Source: Cyanoderma ruficeps | Taxonomy: Eukaryota > Chordata > Aves > Passeriformes > Timaliidae | Assembly: GCA_008694505.1 (NCBI GenBank) | Contig: VZDJ01000174.1 | Coordinates: 9,140,106 to 9,204,105 of the forward strand | Direction: 5' to 3' | DNA: 64,000 bases | In this document: positions 58,703-64,000 of the stretch, piece by piece | Layout: every line of letters begins with the position of its first letter | Position numbering within the stretch: the stretch's first letter is position 1 | Position numbers and translations under genes: made by a program | Notes under the pieces: generated by a model | Database searches by the model: none | What the model was told of the DNA's origin: nothing | What the model saw: only the letters and a program-made list of their open reading frames with translations

Positions 58703-58945
58703 TTACTCACCTACACGCCGTGGCACTGGCTGACAAACGGAGCAATTAAAGCTTTGCTCTTGGGATTGGAGCTGGGCATTGCCATAGATGCCCACAGCCA
58801 TTCCTTGGAGGCCAGGCATCCACGTCCCCTTGGAGGGAGGGGGTTTCAGACCCCACCAAGATCCTCTTTTAGCTCCAGCAGGAATCAGGAGGCTGATGAT
58901 GAGCATCAGGCTGTAAAGCTTATTGGGAAAATGGAAGGATCTCAT
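58703..58945 (-). CDS. Tentative small ORF with signal-peptide-like start
   Basis: An 80-codon frame on the minus strand starts at an ATG in a favourable context (A at -3; aaacATGAG). It begins MRSFHFPNK, followed by a hydrophobic stretch LYSLMLIISLLIPAGA and then KRGSWWG, which looks like a signal peptide with an AGA-type cleavage end. Near its end, ...PRRV is followed by a strong donor (tag|gtgagt), so it could be a first exon. Beyond the signal-like part (NCSVCQPVP) I recognise no family. A hydrophobic stretch can arise by chance from T-rich antisense DNA. Confidence 0.15.
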   Translation of the reverse strand: MRSFHFPNKLYSLMLIISLLIPAGAKRGSWWGLKPPPSKGTWMPGLQGMAVGIYGNAQLQSQEQSFNCSVCQPVPRRVGE

Positions 58946-60848
58946 GTTTCCCCAAAAGACGTCCCCTCATTTTCACCTTGGAATGAAAGGATGCCGTGCT
59001 GGAACACAGTGTAGAGCTGGTGTAGGTGTGCATTTTAAGGCTCAATAATTAGTCAAGAAATAAGAAAAGTGGTTCCCAAGACGTGGGATGTGTTTGTGAT
59101 TTACCAGCCCTCCTTCCAGGGAAGGTTTCCCAGCCGCCTGTCAATCCCAGCCCCAAATGCCCAAACCCTGGCGCTCCGAGGGCCCAGCCCTGGACAGCTC
59201 TCCTGGAGCCCTGTTGCAACTCCTCAGCTAAACAGGAGCTGAGCTGTGTCCTCCTGTGGGCCAAGAGCTTTAGGGCTGGCACAGCAGAGCTGGTTTGAAG
59301 ACGATTAAGATCTGCCTACGCTGTCTATTACTGGAGCTGCATCCGAGCTCAGGCTGGGGAACCATTTTCTGAGCAGCCTTCACGGCTCCCTGAAATCCAT
59401 GGGGAAAGGAAGCAAAATGTCTTTACATTCCTCTGTGCCCACAGCTGAGCGGGTTTTCGGGTGCCAGTTCATCATTTATCTTTCTTTTCTCCTGAATCCC
59501 CCAAAGTCCTGGAGAAACCCCAAGGTGATTGTTCTCACTGTTGTTCAGGGCTGTTCCTTGGGCCTTGCAGAATTTCAGAGCTGGTAGCAGACAAACAAAA
59601 CCCCCTTTCTTGCAGAAGTGTGTGTCATTTTTGACTGGGATACTTGATTATTCCTGTTATTTCGGTGAGTAGTGGCTTTGTCTCTTCTAGGTCCATTAAT
59701 CTGCTTTTTCGTATGTTGTACAGAAAGACAAATGCCAATTTATAATCAAGACAAATTTCTACTTTGGTGTTTGGAAATGCAGTACCCAAGCCAAAATCCT
59801 TAATCTTCTGCCTATTTGGACTCTTGGGAATCGTCAGGCTTCAGCTCTGAGCCTTCAGACCAGAGACTGAATTAAGACCAGGAGCTATTTACTACTTCAG
59901 GGAAAGCAAAGTTAAATCTAAGCACAGGGATAAAACTTTGCAGCCTTGAGGTTTACAACTGTCAGACTTGTTGCTCAGGAACATTTCTGCAGCGGGTTCA
60001 CGAGCATTTTGTCCTTTTTACACTTTCCTTATTGGTATTTGCATCATTTTTGAAGCCCTGCTGCTCCGTCCAGACAGAATGAGCCTCACCAAAGCTCCGC
60101 TCAGCTCCCTTGTTTGGAACTCCAGTAAAGGAAGAAGTGCAGCACAACCCTCCGCTCTCACCAGTGTCATAAATCAGAAATAAGAAGCTCACCTGAAGTC
60201 AAGGGAAAAAAGGACATTTCTGTAAATGGAAACGGCTGCAGGTCCCATCTGGATGTCATGGCAGAGGCCCCAGCCCCAGGAGGAGGTGGCCCCGTCACCC
60301 CCAGGCTGGGTTTTCCCCATGGGAATGGGAATTCGTTGTTTGGCTTTTCCTGAGCCATATCAACAGAATGTTTTGCAGAGCAGCTGAACAGGGCTGCGAT
60401 GCTCAGCCGACAGAAACGCCGTGGCCTCTGGAAAATCAGAATTTCCCCTTTGATTTGAAGGGGGAAAGCTGATTTTTACAAGGAAATTCAGGGGTGATCA
60501 CAAAGCTGTTGTCTTCTCCCTGTTCCCCAGTGATATCCCCCAGCAAGCAATACTAGAAATACAGATGTTGGCTTTGCCTTTCATGTTTTCTTGGTAAATA
60601 TCTGAATAAATATTTATCAGTAAACAGAGCAGATTTATTTCTGAGCTAGAGTTGGCTGGGTTTGCGCATAGTTTTCGGTGAGGGGGTTTTAGGAGTGGTG
60701 GAGGGATGCTCAGTCTCTGGGACTGAGCTCTGCAGAGAGAAGAATTGGGGTTTTAATCAGAAAATGCTGTTTAATGGTTTCTCCCTCATAAAAAGTGCTG
60801 ATGGAAAAATTTTATGTAATAAAAACAAACAACACCTCCTTCCCCCTC
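58946..60848. other. Unique non-coding stretch
   Basis: Unique DNA with no recognised gene, RNA or mobile element. Confidence 0.5.
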
Positions 60849-60866
60849 AAAAAGAAAGAAAGAAAG
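60849..60866. repeat. (AAAG)n microsatellite
   Basis: About four AAAG units following a C-rich/A-rich boundary. Confidence 0.9.
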
Positions 60867-63235
60867 GGAATAGGGAGTTTCCTTGCAAAACACATTATTT
60901 GGATGTTTTCAGACTGAACAAACTCTTTTAAATTTCATTTTTGAATTCATTTCAGGGGAGAATCCATAGAGAAATAATTGAACAGAGGCTCCAAACCCAA
61001 ATAAAAGAACTTGCCCTGACTGAAACAAAGCATTTTGTTGAGCTTGAAAGTATTTGTGTGCTTGGAAAGCGGTTCGCTGTGTGTGTAGGGGGGTTCTTTT
61101 GGTGACCCATGAAATATTTTTAAGATTTATGGGACCTGGTGGTGACTTTGAAGACAGAAAGTGCCTTTCTCAATGCAGCTGCAGCCACTCGTGTCCGTGT
61201 GCTGTGTGGGCACTGCGGAGATACGAAAGCACTAAATATATTCAGTGAGATGCGTTATTTGCAAAGATAATGGCTGTATTTTATATAAATATAGGTGTTT
61301 AAAATGAAATCTCTCTGCAGGTTTGGGTGGGAAGGGAGCACGTGTGGGTGCATCCCACAGCCAGGTGGAGAGGGATCTAAACGCAGAGCAGTGGGGAAGT
61401 TGATGGGATTAACTCTTCCCATCGCCTGCATTACTCTGGAGGGAGATGCCCCGACTCCCTGATCCCATTTTAACCTCCCCAAGTGGAATATTATCCTGAG
61501 CAGTACAAAACCAGTTTGCCCCTGGTGGGCAGCAGGACTCTGCTGGGCTGCTGCCAGCGTTCCCTGGGTTTGGAGGCTCCCCTCTCTGCTGAAATAGCTG
61601 TGTTCTCCTGGGAATGCAGGGCAGCAAGGGAAACTTCAGGCCCCTCACTCCTTGCACCTTTCGGGGAAAAAAAACTCTTCTTCAAATGAGATGCTAATCC
61701 TAAGATGAACGTCCCCTGGCCCAGGAGCAGGTTTTAGGGCTGGGAGAGTCTTTTCTGGACTCTCCAGAAAGTGATACCCCCTCAGCTGGTGTTCTGAGGG
61801 AAGGGAGGGCACCAGGGAAATGCAGGGCAGGGTGTTCCTAGCCTGATGTGTCCGAGGAACACGGCAGGATTCAGCTCCAGTGATTAAACTGGAACGAATG
61901 ATGGGTCTGGAAGGTGCAGGGAGCATCCTGTGGCCTCCTGCTCTCCAAACCTCGGGGCCCACGCTGAGCCTTTTGCAGGCAGAGCTGGAAAAGGGGTGGC
62001 AGGACGTTGTGAGGGGGGAGGATGGAGGAAATACCTGCTTTTACAGGAGTGTTTCTGTCACAGCACTCGTGCGGGGTGCTTGTTGAAGAGACACATTTCT
62101 CTCTGCACAGATTTCTCCCTTGGAAGCAGAGAAGCTGAATGGATAAATCCCAAAATTCAGGATTGGCTGGCTCACATCTGTGTGTTTGAGGCAAAGGGGT
62201 TTCCACCTCCTTAGAGCTGAAGAAATCCAGTATTTCCACATCTTTTAGCACTTCAGAGCATGGTAAAGAAAAAACTGTTTGGGGGAGAGTCACAGCTCTG
62301 GGCTGAGCCTGGAATTAGACAATGAGATAAGCTCAGGAGCAGAAGGAATTGCATCCTAATGGTTTTGGGATGACAGGGACGTGGTTGTGCCCCTTCCCTC
62401 TCTCTGTGCCATGGTCCTGAGGGCGCAGCAGGTCCCAGAGCGTGTGGAAGGAGAAGGAACTGGAGGAGAAGGAGTGACCTGGGATTCACATCCCTCCTCC
62501 GGTGCTCTCGAGGAGCTCCCCTGACCCCGGCAGGCCCGTCCAACACAAACAGGAGAATTCAAAGCTACTGGATTAGGAGCTGGTGTGGCTTCCATTAACC
62601 CGGGGGTTTTGCTGAGCTGACTCCTGGAAGAGCCGTGCACCAAACGCAATGAATCAGGAGGGAAGCCCGGGGATCAGACGGGCCCGCTGACCTCTGCAGT
62701 GAGATAGCATTCCCCACAGGCTGCGTCTTGGGAAGGGGGGAGGCCAAAAAAAACCAGGCTGGCCTCCTATTTATTAATTTCTTTAATGTCCTGATGGGCT
62801 CCCGGGCCCAAACTCGTTAATTTTGCCGATGTGCACACAGATTTTTGTCAGCGGGGATGGCTGGGGGCTGAGCCTCCGCAGGTATTAAAGTAAGGAAGCA
62901 GCCAGGGAAGAAATACTGCCTTGTAAGCAGGGAAGGCTTTACTGCAAGGCAGCCAAAAAATTGCTGAGCCCTTCCAGGGAATTCGCCTGCTCTTTGTTTT
63001 CTCTTTGCATGCTGCAGATATATGAAAATATTGATGCATTCCTCAAGCATCCATGCGAGCCTGGAAGTGCATCAGGGAGCCCAAAAGCAATGCAAGTGTG
63101 TAAATAGAGATTGTCACCCTGGGACTGCAGCCTTCCTCGCTGGGACCGGGTTGGTTTCATGCACTGATTGAGTTCACTCCCTGGCCAAGCAGCGTTTAAA
63201 CTACTGGAGGCAATGCTTTTTTTAACCTTAAAAGT
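60867..63235. other. Unique non-coding stretch
   Basis: Unique DNA, AT-rich to about 61310 and GC-moderate afterwards. The minus-strand frame at 61871-62293 (140 codons) has no recognisable domain and overlaps plus-strand frames. No gene was named. Confidence 0.5.
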
Positions 63236-63415
63236 AAAAACAAAACAAAACAAAACAAAACAAAACAAAAAAAAAACCCAAAAAAAATCCAACAAAAAAC
63301 CCCCAAAACAACAAAAACAACAAAAACAACAACAACAAAAAAAGGAAGACAAAAAAATAAAAAACCAAAAAATAATAATAATAATAAAAAAATAAAACCA
63401 AAAAAAAAGGAAAAT
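63236..63415. repeat. A-rich compound simple repeat
   Basis: About 180 bp, beginning with perfect (CAAAA)n (63241-63269), then CAA/AACA trinucleotide-like and (AAT)n segments (63370-63386), with almost no G on the plus strand. It is either an expanded poly(A)-derived microsatellite, possibly from the tail of a lost retroposon or retrocopy, or simple slippage. On the minus strand it encodes a spurious Phe/Val-rich frame. Confidence 0.96.
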
Positions 63416-63469
63416 CCCTGAACTAACTCCAGCAATAGTAGTTAGGTGAGCCCCTTGCCAGCTAGGATG

Positions 63470-63690
63470 TGCCTGCACATATGGACACACAATAACTTTG
63501 TCCATTGCTGTCATAAAACTAAAGGCACTTATATGAGGGTGAGAGGTCAGTGGAGACTTTGATTTAATAACAGGGGAAACATTATTTTTCTGTTATTAAT
63601 TACATGTTATCCACAGTACATTGGCTGCACTTACTTTAGATAAGGTTACATCTATATTTTTGTTAGGGAAACTTCTCAGGTCACGTAGGA
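63470..63690. promoter_or_regulatory. Candidate regulatory element, GATA/homeodomain sites
   Basis: Contains ttgtccattgctgtcataaa (63498-63517), a TATTAATTACA homeodomain-type string at 63594-63604, and a GATA site agataagg at 63638-63645. Motif-dense and repeat-free. The call is by motif clustering only. Confidence 0.28.
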
Positions 63691-64000
63691 GAAGGTGGCT
63701 GGAAGGCAGGGAAAAGAAATCTGCTTTGGAGAGCTGGGGAAATGCTGCATTTCTCTGTGACCTCCCCCTTCTCAAGCTGCTCTTCTGGGGACTGATCCTT
63801 GCACATTCCTGGAATAGCTCGCTTGGAGAATGCTAAATGAATTGAGGTGCAGAAGAAAGTCGGGGCAGCATCAGCTTGGTGTTCCCAGAAATTCCAGAGG
63901 GATGGATACAGCCGTACACCTGTGCTCTCCCTCCCTAGCTCGTAGCTACTGTATCAGTCAAATTCAAAGTAAAAAGTTGTGTTCAGCGAGATGGAGACTT
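63691..64000. other. Unique stretch to window end
   Basis: Unique DNA; no gene or repeat was recognised in the last ~310 bases. Confidence 0.45.

Noticed and set aside
63196..63514. Phe/Val-rich minus-strand frames that look like membrane segments
   Set aside because: Translation of the A-rich simple repeat on its T-rich complement.

Overview
The window looks like vertebrate nuclear DNA, and specifically bird DNA, most likely from a songbird. The main evidence is a set of 5'-truncated CR1 retroposons whose 3' ends carry the bird-type ATTCCATGATTCTA or ATTCTATGGTTCTA tail (6752-6969 and 42946-43334 on +; 21778-22056 and 28532-28812 on -; a short old end at 20621-20666 on +). There are no mammalian Alu/L1/B1 sequences. 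Interspersed repeats are sparse, as is usual for birds. No prokaryotic features were seen: there are no operons, ribosome sites or CRISPR arrays. No tRNA, rRNA, snRNA or known miRNA was recognised.

I found no confident protein-coding gene in the 64 kb. It reads as intergenic DNA or the inside of a very large intron. Long open frames are explained by tandem repeats (29.1-29.65 kb, 30.8-31.35 kb, 63.2-63.4 kb), by CR1 sequence, or by chance. Two short stretches have exon-like boundaries and an open frame (27026-27117 and 53544-53642). One minus-strand frame has a signal-peptide-like start and a good splice donor (58703-58945). All three are tentative, and at least one equally good splice-site pair elsewhere (349-440) shows that such pairs arise by chance.

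Layout: 1-7.5 kb is mostly unique, with a 3 x 36 bp tandem repeat (2380-2485), an ancient repeat remnant (5961-6010) and a CR1. 7.57-8.28 kb is a candidate regulatory block with two copies of an E-box plus homeodomain composite motif that recurs 25 kb away at 33.25-33.35 kb. 8.3-20.6 kb is unique apart from an ancient palindromic repeat (10626-10702). 20.6-29.1 kb holds CR1 copies, a candidate MEF2/FOX-rich element, a small CpG-rich patch (25822-25962), an ancient retroposon (25229-25400) and the candidate exon. 29.15-32.2 kb contains three tandem arrays (30 bp, 12 bp and 35 bp units). 33.2-54 kb is largely unique, with microsatellites, one CR1 and a second ancient palindrome (45631-45717). 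54.0-54.4 kb is a homeodomain-site-rich and CpG-rich candidate element. 54.4-64 kb is unique until an A-rich simple repeat at 63.24-63.41 kb.

No set of genes here works together in a pathway. The most interesting signal is the recurring composite motif (8.04-8.16 kb and 33.25-33.34 kb). It may be a duplicated enhancer module or an undescribed ancient repeat with regulatory content. Assignments of ancient repeats rest on recall of repeat families and were not tested by any search.
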